A DNA stretch of 64,000 bases from Halanaerobium hydrogeniformans (GTDB taxonomy: Bacteria; Bacillota; Halanaerobiia; Halanaerobiales; Halanaerobiaceae), in the NCBI RefSeq assembly GCF_000166415.1, contig NC_014654.1, positions 930,001 through 994,000 of the forward strand, in the 5' to 3' direction. The translations under genes and the position numbers were made by a program. The notes beneath the pieces were generated by a model that did not search any database, had not been told where the DNA came from, and saw only the letters and a program-made list of their open reading frames with translations. Within the stretch, counting starts at the first letter, position 1, and each line of letters opens with the position of its first letter. Of this stretch, positions 33,577 to 44,491 are shown piece after piece.

Positions 33577-34773
33577 ATGTACGATATTAATAAAAAAACA
33601 TTAAAAGATATGGATTTTAAGGGCAAGAAAGTTTTAGTTAGGGTTGACTTCAATGTTCCGCTTAAAGAAGGTGAAGTGACAGATTCAACTAGAATCAAAG
33701 CTGCTCTGCCAACTATTGAATATTTAATTAGAGAAGAAGCAAAGGTGTTATTGATTTCTCATCTTGGGCGTCCTGGTGGAGAGGTAAATGAAGATCTCAG
33801 AATGGATGCAGTTGCTAAAGAATTGGCAAACCAATTAAATAAAGAGGTTAAAAAAGCTGATGACTGTATCGGTAAAGAAGTTAAAAAAGCTGCTAATAAC
33901 CTTGAAAATGGTGAAGTGCTTTTACTGGAAAACAGTCGTTTTTATCCTGGTGAAAAAGCTAATGACCCAGAATTTTCAAAAAAACTGGCTTCTTTAGCAG
34001 ATCTTTATGTAAATGATGCTTTTGGTGCAGCTCACAGAGCTCATGCTACAACAGTTGGAGTAACTGAATATTTACCATCTGCAGCAGGATTTCTAATGCA
34101 GAAAGAATTAAATGCTTTAGGAGAAGTAATGGCAGCTCCAGAAAGTCCTTTTGTTGCAATTATGGGTGGAGCAAAGGTTTCTGATAAAATCGATGTTATT
34201 AAAAATTTAATCAATAAAGTTGATATCTTAATCGTTGCCGGTGGAATTGCAAATACATTCTTATTGGCAAAAGGCTATGAAGTTGGAGATTCCCTGGTAG
34301 AAGCAGATAAAGTAGATCTTGCCAGAGAACTTATGGCAGAAGCCGAAGAAAAAGGTGTTAACATTGTACTTCCGATAGATGTTGTTATAGCTGATGAATT
34401 TTCCAATGATGCTGAAACTCAGGTTGTTAAAGTTGATCAAATTCCAGCCGGCTGGCAGGTATTAGATTGTGGTGGACCGGAAAGTTTAGAACAGTATAAA
34501 GAAATTATTAAAAATGCTAAAACTGTTATCTGGAATGGACCACTTGGTGTTTTTGAAATGGAGAAATTTGCCCATGGTACTGTTGAACTGGCAAAAGCTC
34601 TGGGTCAATCTGATGCTCATTCAGTAATCGGTGGAGGAGATTCTGCTGCAGCTATCAATCTTGCTGGAGTAGCAGATCAAATGGATCATATTTCTACAGG
34701 TGGTGGGGCTTCCTTAATGTTCTTCGAAGGAAAAGAACTACCTGGTGTAGTAGCATTAGATGAAATTGAATAA
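33577..34773 (+). CDS. pgk: Phosphoglycerate kinase
   Basis: The 398-residue enzyme makes ATP and 3-phosphoglycerate from 1,3-bisphosphoglycerate. Landmarks are VLVRVDFNVPL at the N-terminus, SHLGRPGG, the DAFGAAHRAHA stretch, MGGAKVSDKIDVI and the C-terminal GGGDSAAA. Length is standard. It is the second enzyme gene of the glycolytic operon. GTGGAGGTGG precedes ATG. Confidence 0.97.
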   Translation: MYDINKKTLKDMDFKGKKVLVRVDFNVPLKEGEVTDSTRIKAALPTIEYLIREEAKVLLISHLGRPGGEVNEDLRMDAVAKELANQLNKEVKKADDCIGKEVKKAANNLENGEVLLLENSRFYPGEKANDPEFSKKLASLADLYVNDAFGAAHRAHATTVGVTEYLPSAAGFLMQKELNALGEVMAAPESPFVAIMGGAKVSDKIDVIKNLINKVDILIVAGGIANTFLLAKGYEVGDSLVEADKVDLARELMAEAEEKGVNIVLPIDVVIADEFSNDAETQVVKVDQIPAGWQVLDCGGPESLEQYKEIIKNAKTVIWNGPLGVFEMEKFAHGTVELAKALGQSDAHSVIGGGDSAAAINLAGVADQMDHISTGGGASLMFFEGKELPGVVALDEIE

Positions 34774-34803
34774 TTAGACATTCCTTATAGAGGGGGAAAT
34801 AAA

Positions 34804-35568
34804 ATGCGTAAACCATTTATTTGTGGTAACTGGAAAATGAATAAAAATGTTGATCAGGCTAAAGATATGATAGAAAAACTAAAAGCTAAAGTTGCAGATG
34901 TAACAGAGGTCGAAATGGGAATCTGCCCAACTGCTCTTGCTTTAACTGCATTTAAAGAAGCTGCAGCAGGTAGTGATATTGTAACTGGAGCACAAAATAT
35001 TTACTGGGAAGAATCCGGTGCTTATACTGGAGAAATTTCTGCGAAAATGTTAGCTGATAGTGAGATAGAATATACAATCATCGGTCACTCAGAACGCAGA
35101 GAAATATTCGGTGAAAGCGATTTTGAAGTAAATAAAAAGGTTCATGCTGCACTTGAAAATGGAGTAAAAGCAATTGTTTGTGTAGGTGAAACTTTAGAAG
35201 AAAGAAAAGCAGAAAAAATAGAAGCCAAGGTTAACTTTCAGGTAGATGCTGCTTTAGCTGGATTAAGCGAAGAAGAAATTGCCGAGGTAGTAATTGCCTA
35301 TGAACCTATCTGGGCGATTGGTACAGGAGAAACTGCTTCTGCAGAAGAAGCAAATAGAGTGATCGGCATAATTAGAGATCACATTAGAGAAAGTTATCCT
35401 CAAGCAGCAGAAAAAATTCGTATTCAGTATGGTGGTAGTGTTAAACCACATAATGTTGAAGAAATCATGGCTCAGGAAGAAATTGATGGTGCTTTAGTTG
35501 GTGGAGCCAGCCTTAAAGCTGAATCTTTTTCTGAGATAATATTAAAAACAGAAGAAATATATAAATAA
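34804..35568 (+). CDS. tpiA: Triosephosphate isomerase
   Basis: The 254-residue TIM-barrel enzyme interconverts dihydroxyacetone phosphate and glyceraldehyde 3-phosphate. It shows GNWKMNKN at the start, catalytic His in IIGHSERR, catalytic Glu in AYEPIWAIGTG (loop 6) and the C-terminal IQYGGSVKPHN and GALVGGASL phosphate motifs. It follows pgk by 30 bases. Confidence 0.97.
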   Translation: MRKPFICGNWKMNKNVDQAKDMIEKLKAKVADVTEVEMGICPTALALTAFKEAAAGSDIVTGAQNIYWEESGAYTGEISAKMLADSEIEYTIIGHSERREIFGESDFEVNKKVHAALENGVKAIVCVGETLEERKAEKIEAKVNFQVDAALAGLSEEEIAEVVIAYEPIWAIGTGETASAEEANRVIGIIRDHIRESYPQAAEKIRIQYGGSVKPHNVEEIMAQEEIDGALVGGASLKAESFSEIILKTEEIYK

Positions 35569-35629
35569 ATCTAGAGTCTAAGGTTAGAACAAACCTATAA
35601 GACAAATAAGTTAATAAGGAGGTTATTTA

Positions 35630-37174
35630 ATGGATAATAATAGACCACTTGCTCTAATCATCATGGATGGAGTAGGTATTAATGAAAATGCAGAAGGAAA
35701 TGCTGTCTATCAGGCAGATACTCCTTATTTAGATAAACTATCTAAAGAGTATCCCCATTCTATTTTAAAACCATCTGGAGAAGCAGTTGGTCTTCCAGAG
35801 GGACAGATGGGTAACTCAGAAGTTGGCCACCTCAATATAGGGGCAGGTCGGATAGTTTATCAGGATTTTACAAGAATCAATAAAGCTGTAGAAAATAAGC
35901 AGTTATTGGATAATGAAGCTCTAAAAAAAGCAGTAATGCATGCTAAAGATAATGATGGTGCTCTACACTTAATCGGATTATTATCTGATGGTGGAGTTCA
36001 CAGTCATATTAAACATCTTTTTGGCCTGATTGAAATGGCTGATCGTGCTGATTTAGATAAAGTATATATTCATCTAATTCTTGATGGTCGTGATACACCA
36101 CCCTCCAGTGGTACAGGTTATTTAAAAGAGCTGGAAGAAGAAATAGAAGAGGTTGGAGTAGGCAAAATTGCAACAGTTAGCGGTCGTTATTACACGATGG
36201 ACCGTGACAATCGCTGGGATAGAACTAAAAAAGCTTATGATGCCCTTGTTTTAGGAGAGGGTGTAAAAGCAGAAGATCCAGTTGCTGCTGTAGAAGCATC
36301 ATATCAAGAAGATGTAGAAGATGAATTCGTTCTGCCAACAGTTATAACTGAAAATGGAGAGCCAGTTGGGACAATGGAAGACCATGATTCTGTGATATTC
36401 TTTAACTTTAGGGCAGATAGAGCTCGTCAAATTACAAAAGCTCTTACCATAGATGGTTTTGATAAATTTGAAAGAGCAGCAGAACACCCAAAAGATCTCT
36501 ATTATGTAACAATGACAGAATATGATGAAGAGTTTGATCTACCGGTTGCATTTGAACCGGTTGAAATAGAAGATGGCCTGGGAGAAGTTTTAAGTCGAGA
36601 AGGATTAAAACAGCTCCGGATAGCTGAAACTGAAAAATATGCTCATGTAACATTTTTCTTCAATGGTGGAGTTGAAGAACCAAATAAAAATGAAGATAGA
36701 ATTTTAATTCCATCTCCCCAGGTTGCAACCTATGAAATGAAACCTGAGATGAGTGCTTATGAGGTAACCGATACACTCTTAGAGAAAATTGAAGCAGATG
36801 AGTATGATGTAATAATTCTTAACTATGCAAATGCAGATATGGTAGGTCATACAGGTTACCTTGAGGCAGCTATTAAGGCTGTTGAGGCGGTTGATGAATG
36901 TCTTTCAAAAGTAGTTCCTGCTATTATAGAAAAAGGTGGGCAGGCTTTAATTACTGCTGATCACGGTAATGGAGAACAGATGGAAGAACCTGATGGTAGT
37001 CCATTTACCGCTCACACTGCAAATCTGGTTCCACTCTATTATGTTGGTGGACCTAAAAATAAAGGGATCGCTTCTGGCAAATTAGCAGATTTAGCTCCAA
37101 CTATGCTGGAAATTCTCGGTATTGAAAAGCCAGAGAAAATGACCGGTGAATCTCTTTTAATCGATAAAAAATAA
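35630..37174 (+). CDS. gpmI: Phosphoglycerate mutase, cofactor-independent
   Basis: The 514-residue Mn-dependent enzyme interconverts 3- and 2-phosphoglycerate. The N-terminal metal motif [10 protein letters not shown] is followed by [19 protein letters not shown], containing the catalytic serine. The middle [10 protein letters not shown] and the C-terminal [11 protein letters not shown] with [10 protein letters not shown] complete the alkaline-phosphatase-type metal sites. AAGGAGG precedes ATG. Confidence 0.97.
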   Translation: MDNNRPLALIIMDGVGINENAEGNAVYQADTPYLDKLSKEYPHSILKPSGEAVGLPEGQMGNSEVGHLNIGAGRIVYQDFTRINKAVENKQLLDNEALKKAVMHAKDNDGALHLIGLLSDGGVHSHIKHLFGLIEMADRADLDKVYIHLILDGRDTPPSSGTGYLKELEEEIEEVGVGKIATVSGRYYTMDRDNRWDRTKKAYDALVLGEGVKAEDPVAAVEASYQEDVEDEFVLPTVITENGEPVGTMEDHDSVIFFNFRADRARQITKALTIDGFDKFERAAEHPKDLYYVTMTEYDEEFDLPVAFEPVEIEDGLGEVLSREGLKQLRIAETEKYAHVTFFFNGGVEEPNKNEDRILIPSPQVATYEMKPEMSAYEVTDTLLEKIEADEYDVIILNYANADMVGHTGYLEAAIKAVEAVDECLSKVVPAIIEKGGQALITADHGNGEQMEEPDGSPFTAHTANLVPLYYVGGPKNKGIASGKLADLAPTMLEILGIEKPEKMTGESLLIDKK

Positions 37175-37210
37175 AAAATGAAGTTGTTTAATACTTAACT
37201 AAAAAGTTAA

Positions 37211-38527
<1,317 letters not shown>

Positions 38528-38560
38528 GAACTTAATTAATTAAATAGTAATCAACTTGAG

Positions 38561-38588
38561 GAACAGGAAATTTCCTGTTCTTCTTTTT
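38561..38588 (+). terminator. Intrinsic terminator of the glycolytic operon
   Basis: A perfect 20-bp palindrome GAACAGGAAA/TTTCCTGTTC (38561-38580) is followed by TTCTTTTTTT. Confidence 0.88.
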
Positions 38589-38699
38589 TTGCTTAAAAAT
38601 TGATTCCTTAATAGATTTTTTTGTAATTATATGTTATTATTATAATATTATAAATTTCTAAATTGTGTATTAGATTGAATTTGAGTGGAGGTCTTCAGG

Positions 38700-39884
38700 A
38701 TGAAAAATAGCTATTTTGATAAAGATTATACTATGGATGAATTAGTAAAAAAATATGAGTTGGAACTGGAGTATCGAATAAATTTTGAGAACCAAATTAA
38801 CCAAATTACTGAAGCTCTAACTCATTATCAGGAAAATAATATAGATCAAGCTCTGGCTAAGCTTGGAATTACAACAGATATGGATAGAGTATATATTTTT
38901 GAGTTTAAAGAAGAATTAAATATAATGGATAATACCTATGAATGGTGTGCAGAGGGTATAACACCCCAAAAAGATTATTTAAGTGATTTAGAAAGCAGCA
39001 TGTTTCCCTGGTGGATGGATAATTTAAAAGAAAACAAAGCCATTGTTGTTAATGATGTAGAAAAAATCCCACCTGTTGGAACAAATGAACAAAATATATT
39101 AAAAGAACAATCTATTAAATCGGTTCTTGTTATCCCGCTTTTTAATGAAGAATTAATAGGGTTTATGGGTTTTGATGATACCCGAAGCACGAGAGAATGG
39201 AATCTGGCTGATATAGAGCTTTTAAATGCTGCAGGTAATTTGATTATTTCTTATTGGGATAAAAAAAATAAAACTGATGAATTAAAAGAAAAAAATCGTG
39301 AACTTGAAGAAACTGTTAATACAATAATTCAAACCCTTGCTAATATCAGTATAGAAAGAGATCCCTACACTAAAAGACACTCTGTTAGGGTAGAAAGCAT
39401 TGCCTCTAAAATGGCAGAAAAATTGGGTTTTGATAGTGAGACTGTTAGAATTATTAGAATTGCATCGCTATTACATGATGTAGGTAAGGTAAATGTACCT
39501 AAAAGTATCCTCTTTAAACCTGGTCCCTTAACTGAACTGGAATATGAGATGGTCAAAAAACATTCAGAAATGGGCTATGAAATTATAAGCAATATTAAAC
39601 TTCCGGAAAAGATCAAAGATATAGTCTTACAGCATCATGAAAAAAACGATGGTTCCGGCTACCCAAATAATTTAAAAGCAGATGAAATCTTAATTGAGGC
39701 GAAAATTGTTGCTGTTGCTGATGTATTTGAATCGATGATTTCTCATCGTTCTTATCGACCGGCACATGATGTTTCTACAGCAGCAAAGTTTTTAAAAGAT
39801 AATCGAGGAAATTTATTTGATAAACATGTAGTAGATATCCTTATTGAGATGGTTGAAAACAAAGAAATTGACATTTTAAACTAA
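38700..39884 (+). CDS. GAF-domain HD-GYP protein (probable cyclic-di-GMP phosphodiesterase)
   Basis: The 394-residue soluble protein has a GAF-like sensor (about 40-190; SVLVIPLFNEELIGFMGFDD). A coiled linker follows (about 190-215), then an HD-GYP domain with LLHDVGK, KKHSEMGYE, LQHHEKNDGSGYP and AVADVFESMISHRSYRPA. The HD and GYP motifs are intact, so cyclic-di-GMP hydrolysis is likely. ATG 38700 follows GTGGAGG; an in-frame GTG at 38685 starts inside that site. A terminator lies downstream. Confidence 0.9.
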   Translation: MKNSYFDKDYTMDELVKKYELELEYRINFENQINQITEALTHYQENNIDQALAKLGITTDMDRVYIFEFKEELNIMDNTYEWCAEGITPQKDYLSDLESSMFPWWMDNLKENKAIVVNDVEKIPPVGTNEQNILKEQSIKSVLVIPLFNEELIGFMGFDDTRSTREWNLADIELLNAAGNLIISYWDKKNKTDELKEKNRELEETVNTIIQTLANISIERDPYTKRHSVRVESIASKMAEKLGFDSETVRIIRIASLLHDVGKVNVPKSILFKPGPLTELEYEMVKKHSEMGYEIISNIKLPEKIKDIVLQHHEKNDGSGYPNNLKADEILIEAKIVAVADVFESMISHRSYRPAHDVSTAAKFLKDNRGNLFDKHVVDILIEMVENKEIDILN

Positions 39885-39925
39885 GTTAATTTTCAATTAA
39901 ATAAAGCAATATTAAATTTATTGAA

Positions 39926-39960
39926 GTTTATGCATTTTTTTCTTGCATAAACTTTTTTTA
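39926..39960 (+). terminator. Terminator of the GAF/HD-GYP gene, overlapping the tetR promoter
   Basis: GTTTATGCA (39926-39934) pairs with TGCATAAAC (39944-39952), followed by seven T. The downstream arm contains the tetR -35 hexamer. Confidence 0.75.
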
Positions 39961-39993
39961 TGCTATATAATCATTATAAACTGACCGGTTAGT
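39943..39993 (+). promoter_or_regulatory. tetR/efflux operon promoter with TetR-type operator
   Basis: TTGCAT (39943-39948), 17 bp, TATAAT (39966-39971). The near-perfect palindrome ACTGACCGGTTAGT (39980-39993; 12 of 14 positions symmetric) covers the expected start of transcription, a classic place for a TetR-family autorepressor. Confidence 0.75.
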
Positions 39994-40180
39994 CGAGAGG
40001 AGTGTCAACAAGTGGGAAATGATACAAAACAGTGTATTTTAAACTCTGCAGTAAAAGTATTTTCAGAAAATAATTATCATGCTGCTTCAATGGCAATGAT
40101 CGCAGAAGAAGCAGGAGTTAGCAAAGGCACTCTTTACTGGCATTTTGACAGTAAAGAAGAACTCTTTAGAGAAATTGTTT

Positions 40181-41507
40181 AGTAGTGTACAATAAGTTGT
40201 GTAAATAGATTTTTTTCAATAAAAAAAGAGGAATCCTTCTTTGAATGGTTGAAATATTTATTAGCGAAATAAACTCAACCCAAAGGAGGACTCCTCATGA
40301 ACAGTATACCCGAAAAAAACAGTGATGGTCAAGTTGAATTTCACGATTTAATCATTGAACTCATCAAAAATTTTCTCGAGAATTTCCTCAAGGCTGAATT
40401 AACTGAATTTCTAAACTATGAAAAACATGAATACTCAGGTAGAAACTCTGGCAATAGTCGTAATGGATCTTATCTTCGTGATTTCTTAACTCAGTTTGGC
40501 AGTATTAAAGGCTTAAATGTTCCTAGAGATAGAAATGGTGAATTCCAAACTGAACTATTCCAACCATATAAACGCTATGATAACTGGCTTGAAGAAGCTA
40601 TAATAAACATGTATGCTAATGGCCTTTCCACCCGCTATGTAGCTGATTGGATAGAGCAGATGTATGGACAAAAATATAGCCCTACTACTATTAGTAATCT
40701 AACTAATGTTGCTCTTGAAGAGGTTAAAAAGTGGAAAGAAAGACCACTTCAAAAACGGTACAGCGTTATTTTTATTGATGGCATGAGCATAAAAGTCAGA
40801 CGAGATACTGTTGCAAATGAATCTGTATATATTATCATTGGTATCAATGAAGACGGCTATCGTGAAATACTTGATTTCTACATTGGTGCAACTGAATCTG
40901 CTGCTTTATGGGAAGAAGTACTAAGTAATTTAAAAGAACGCGGAGTCCAGGAAGTCCTACTAGGTGTTATAGATGGACTCCCAGGACTTAAAGATTCTTT
41001 TCTAAAAGTATTCCCTAAAGCGGATGTGCAGCGTTGTATAGTTCATAAAGTGCGTAATACAATAGTCAAAGTTAGAAAAAAAGATACTGATGAAATCGTT
41101 AAAGATTTAAAAAAGATCTATAGATCTCCCAGCAGAGAGTTTGCAGAAAAAGCTTTAGAAGAATTTGATTTTAAATGGAGTAAAATCTATCCTAAAGTTA
41201 CTCAAAGCTGGTACGTAGATAAAGATGAACTATTAACATTTTATAAATATCCAGAAAGCATACATAAAGCCATATACACAACAAACTGGATTGAAAGAGC
41301 CAATAAAGAAATCAAAAAAAGATTAAAGCCTATGAATAGTTTGCCTAATGTACAAGCAGCTGAAAAAATAATTTATTTAAAGATTATTGAGTACAACTCA
41401 AAATGGTCTGATAGAAAGATGAGAGGATTTTTAGCTGCAAAAGATCAGCTCCATCAACTATTTAAAGAACGATACTGATTTATTTACACAAGATTCTTGA
41501 CGTTATC
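40181..41507 (+). mobile_element. IS256-family insertion sequence, 1327 bp
   Basis: Imperfect 27-bp ends lie at 40181-40207 and 41481-41507. They share an identical TTGTGTAAATA inner part, and the right end reads GATAACGTC like IS256 termini. An 8-bp target duplication AATTGTTT flanks it (40173-40180 and 41508-41515). One intact transposase gene is inside. The element looks complete and potentially active. Confidence 0.92.
40297..41478 (+). CDS. IS256 (mutator-type) transposase
   Basis: The 393-residue DDE transposase has the first Asp in VIFIDGMSIKVR, the second in VLLGVIDGLPGL and the Glu in YTTNWIERANKEIKKR, with the family signature AVFPKA-like KVFPKADVQRCIVHKVRN. An AAAGGAGGA site precedes ATG. 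It is intact with no stop or frameshift, consistent with recent transposition into tetR. Confidence 0.95.
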   Translation: MNSIPEKNSDGQVEFHDLIIELIKNFLENFLKAELTEFLNYEKHEYSGRNSGNSRNGSYLRDFLTQFGSIKGLNVPRDRNGEFQTELFQPYKRYDNWLEEAIINMYANGLSTRYVADWIEQMYGQKYSPTTISNLTNVALEEVKKWKERPLQKRYSVIFIDGMSIKVRRDTVANESVYIIIGINEDGYREILDFYIGATESAALWEEVLSNLKERGVQEVLLGVIDGLPGLKDSFLKVFPKADVQRCIVHKVRNTIVKVRKKDTDEIVKDLKKIYRSPSREFAEKALEEFDFKWSKIYPKVTQSWYVDKDELLTFYKYPESIHKAIYTTNWIERANKEIKKRLKPMNSLPNVQAAEKIIYLKIIEYNSKWSDRKMRGFLAAKDQLHQLFKERY

Positions 41508-41928
41508 AATTGTTTTATCAGGTTTCGATTATTTTAATCAAAAGTTTATAGAAATTGGAAAAGAAGACATAACTGCCGAAGAAAAAGTATATAAAATTAT
41601 CGATTTTGGAGTTACGACTTTAATAGAAAACTCTCAAATGGCAGATATTCTAAGAAATAATGTCCAGCTGGTAAGTGAAGATTTTCAAAAAAGAATTGAA
41701 ATAAAACAGATAGAAAGTGTAGAAATTTTCAAGAAGATTGTTGAACAGGGAATTAAAGAAAAAAGTATAAAAAAGTTAAATCCAAGAAATACTGCAGTTA
41801 TGGTGCTGACCGCCTTATTTACTTCGAATTCAGAATGGTTGATCGATGAAACTCCTGAGAGTGAACAACAGGTAGAATTTATCTATAATTTTTTAATGGA
41901 TGGTATCCGCAGAAGGGAGAATTAAAAG

Positions 41929-43257
41929 ATGAAAGCAAAGAAAATTATTGTTATTTTAATTGTATTATTAATTTTTTCAGCAATTAATGTTACTGCAGCT
42001 CAGGATTTGAGCTTAGATGAAGCAGTAAATATTTTAGTTAATCAAAACAGACAGCTTGAAAATGCCCGTAAGGATATAGAAAAAGCTGAACAGGATATTA
42101 GCTTAACAACGAGAAGCTATTTTCCCAGTTTAGAACTGCAGAGTTCTTATACGAGAATGGATGATGGGCAATCACCTTTTGGAGATATAGATGAATCTGA
42201 AGACTTGCCATTTGATATCGATACCCCAAATGAAAATTATAGAACCTCTTTTAATCTAAACCAGCCGATCTGGCTGGGTGGTAAGGTTGGTCTGCAGAGA
42301 GAAATTGCAGGATATGGTTTAGAAATAGCAAAAGCTGATTATCAGAGTCAGGTTGAAGAACAGATATTCAATTTAATTCAGGCTTACTATGGGGTGCTGC
42401 AGGCTGAAGGTCTGGTAGGCATAAGAGAAGAAGCACTTGAGATAGTTAAGGAACATTTAAGGGTAGTAGAAAGAAGATTAGATCTCGGTACTGCCATTCG
42501 CCAGGATTTACTGCAGAGTCAGATTGAAGAAAGGCGAGCTCGGGAAGAGCTGAGTTCTGCTGAAAACAATTTAAAAATAGCCAGAAGAAGGCTGGCTCAA
42601 CTTCTGGTAAGCACTGAAGAATATAGTGTTTCTAGACCAGAGATGGACTTTGAGATTAGTTTAGAACAGCAGCAGTTATTTGGAAAAGCAGTTGAAAATG
42701 ATCTAGAGCTTTTAAAATTAGAAATAAATCGCAAAATTATAGAATTAAATCAGAAATTAGAAAGACAGCATTATCGGCCTGATATCAGTCTCAGTGGTTC
42801 CTACAGCTGGGAAGGTGATGAATTTTTAGATGAAGATAGCTGGTCAGTAACGATTGGCGGCAGTATTTCCCTTTATGATGGAGGAAGAGGTAAAATTACT
42901 TCTGAGAAAGAAGAAAAAGAATTAGAGAAACTGGCTAACAGCCGTCAGGATTTTTTGGAAAATCTTGATATAGAGATTGAAGAAGTTATTTTAACAGTTA
43001 AAGAAAATGAAGAATTGATAGAATTAGAAGAACTTTCTTTAGAAAATGCCGAAGAAAATCTGCAGATTGCCAACAGAAGTTATGATGCTGGAGTAGCCAG
43101 CAATACAGATGTAATCGATGCACAGAGCAGATATAATCAGGCACAGATTTCTCTTTTGCAGGCAGAATATGATTATGAGATAGAATTATTCAGAAGTCTT
43201 TATAAGAGCGGACAGCTTACAGACTATTTTGAGGATGTGATAGAATATGAAAAATAG
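41929..43257 (+). CDS. TolC-family outer-membrane efflux channel
   Basis: The 442-residue protein has a signal peptide (about 1-23). It then shows the two-repeat helical barrel pattern of TolC: LSLDEAVNILVNQNRQLENARKDIEKAEQDI at the start and, in the second half, ANRSYDAGVASNTDVIDAQSRYNQAQ. It forms the exit duct across the outer membrane for the adaptor and RND pump that follow. It starts three bases after the interrupted tetR and overlaps the adaptor gene by 11 bases. Its presence supports a diderm envelope. Confidence 0.92.
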   Translation: MKAKKIIVILIVLLIFSAINVTAAQDLSLDEAVNILVNQNRQLENARKDIEKAEQDISLTTRSYFPSLELQSSYTRMDDGQSPFGDIDESEDLPFDIDTPNENYRTSFNLNQPIWLGGKVGLQREIAGYGLEIAKADYQSQVEEQIFNLIQAYYGVLQAEGLVGIREEALEIVKEHLRVVERRLDLGTAIRQDLLQSQIEERRAREELSSAENNLKIARRRLAQLLVSTEEYSVSRPEMDFEISLEQQQLFGKAVENDLELLKLEINRKIIELNQKLERQHYRPDISLSGSYSWEGDEFLDEDSWSVTIGGSISLYDGGRGKITSEKEEKELEKLANSRQDFLENLDIEIEEVILTVKENEELIELEELSLENAEENLQIANRSYDAGVASNTDVIDAQSRYNQAQISLLQAEYDYEIELFRSLYKSGQLTDYFEDVIEYEK

Positions 43258-44491
43258 AATAATTATTTTTTTGGCCTTGATGTTAATTTTAACTGCAGTA
43301 CCTCTTTCAGCAGCTACAACTGTTGAAGTAACTGAAGCGATTATAGAAGATATCAGTCTTGATGAAATTATTACCGGTAATCTAACTCCTTTTGAAAAAG
43401 CAAATATACCTGCTCAAGTTGGAGGAGTTGCAGAAGAAGTTAATATTGATATTGGAGATGAAGTTGAAGCAGGTTCAGAATTAATTAAAATGGAACAGGA
43501 TAGTTTTTTAATTCAAAAAAGGCAGGCTGAAGCAGCTTTAGAAAGTGCAGAGGCAAATTATGATGAGTTAATAAATGGTGTAACTGAAGAAGAATATAGA
43601 AGGGTTAAATCATCATATGAAGATGCAAAAGCAGGTCTGGAAATTGCAGAAATTAATTATAAACAGGCAAAAAGAGCTTTTGAAAGATCAGAAGAGCTTT
43701 TTCAGGACAATATAATTTCCAAACAGGATTTTGAAGATGCAGAAGATGCCTTTAAAAATGCTAGAAGTCAGGTAAAAAGTGCAGAAACAAATCTTGCAGT
43801 TGCAGAAGCTAATTTAGATGAGGCAGACAGAGGTCCCCGTGAAGAACAAATAAGAGCAAGTGCTGCTCAGGTTAAACAGGCTGAGGCAAGTCTTGATGAA
43901 ATAGAGGATACTTTAAGTAAAACTGTTATTAGAGCACCTTTTACTGGTCTTGTTTTTGAGCGTCACATAGAAAAAGGGGAAATGATCGGTTCTGGTCAGC
44001 CAATAGTTAATTTAATTAATATTGATCAGCTTTATGTAGAAATAGAGATTACAGCTTCTGCAGTTTCCAGGATAAATAAAGGTGATATTGTAGAGGTTAA
44101 AGCAGAAACGATGCAGCACTATATTGAAGGAGAAATTACTAATATTGCTCCTCAGGCAGATCCAGAGAGCAGAAGTTTTTTGGTTAAAGTAAAAATAGAT
44201 AACCCTGACCACAGCTTAAGACCAGGCATGTTTGCTGATGTTAGATTACTTAAAGGTGAAGCAGGTGATGCAGTTGTAGTGCCCATAGAAAGTATTCTGG
44301 ATTTAACAGAAGAAACCCCCTATTTATATGTAGTCGAAGATGGTAAAGCAATAAGAAGAGAGGTAGAAGTAGGACTGCAAACTGATACACAGGCAGAAAT
44401 TATTTCCGGACTAGAAGCTGGAGAAAGTGTAATTATCCGAGGCCAGCAGAGGCTTGATGCTGAAGATGAGGTTGAGGTGATTAATCGATGA
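43247..44491 (+). CDS. RND efflux periplasmic adaptor (membrane fusion protein)
   Basis: The 414-residue protein has a signal peptide (about 1-22), a lipoyl-like half-motif (GGVAEEVNIDIGDEVEAGSELIKME), a long coiled-coil hairpin (about 85-210), the second lipoyl half with TVIRAPFTGLVFERHIEKGEMI, a beta-barrel and a C-terminal membrane-proximal domain. It bridges the RND pump and TolC channel. Its start overlaps tolC and its end overlaps the pump gene, so translation is coupled. Confidence 0.92.
   Translation: MKNRIIIFLALMLILTAVPLSAATTVEVTEAIIEDISLDEIITGNLTPFEKANIPAQVGGVAEEVNIDIGDEVEAGSELIKMEQDSFLIQKRQAEAALESAEANYDELINGVTEEEYRRVKSSYEDAKAGLEIAEINYKQAKRAFERSEELFQDNIISKQDFEDAEDAFKNARSQVKSAETNLAVAEANLDEADRGPREEQIRASAAQVKQAEASLDEIEDTLSKTVIRAPFTGLVFERHIEKGEMIGSGQPIVNLINIDQLYVEIEITASAVSRINKGDIVEVKAETMQHYIEGEITNIAPQADPESRSFLVKVKIDNPDHSLRPGMFADVRLLKGEAGDAVVVPIESILDLTEETPYLYVVEDGKAIRREVEVGLQTDTQAEIISGLEAGESVIIRGQQRLDAEDEVEVINR

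Larger units (their letters stand above)
40012..41925 (+). pseudogene. tetR-family regulator gene split by an IS256-family element
   Basis: The N-terminal piece begins at GTG 40012 and encodes a TetR helix-turn-helix (MAMIAEEAGVSKGTLYWHFDSKEELF), then reaches an IS-derived stop at 40180-40182. The rest of the protein resumes after the element, from 41516 to 41925, with an all-helical ligand domain ending FLMDGIRRREN. Removing 40181-41515 rejoins the frame exactly (EIV then LSGFDYF), giving about 192 residues. There are no other lesions, so the insertion is recent. tolC starts three bases after the stop, so this was the regulator of the efflux operon. Confidence 0.9.

Noticed and set aside
41497-41925. 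Apparent separate small gene after the transposase
   Set aside because: It is the C-terminal part of the interrupted tetR; removing the element and one target copy restores the frame.
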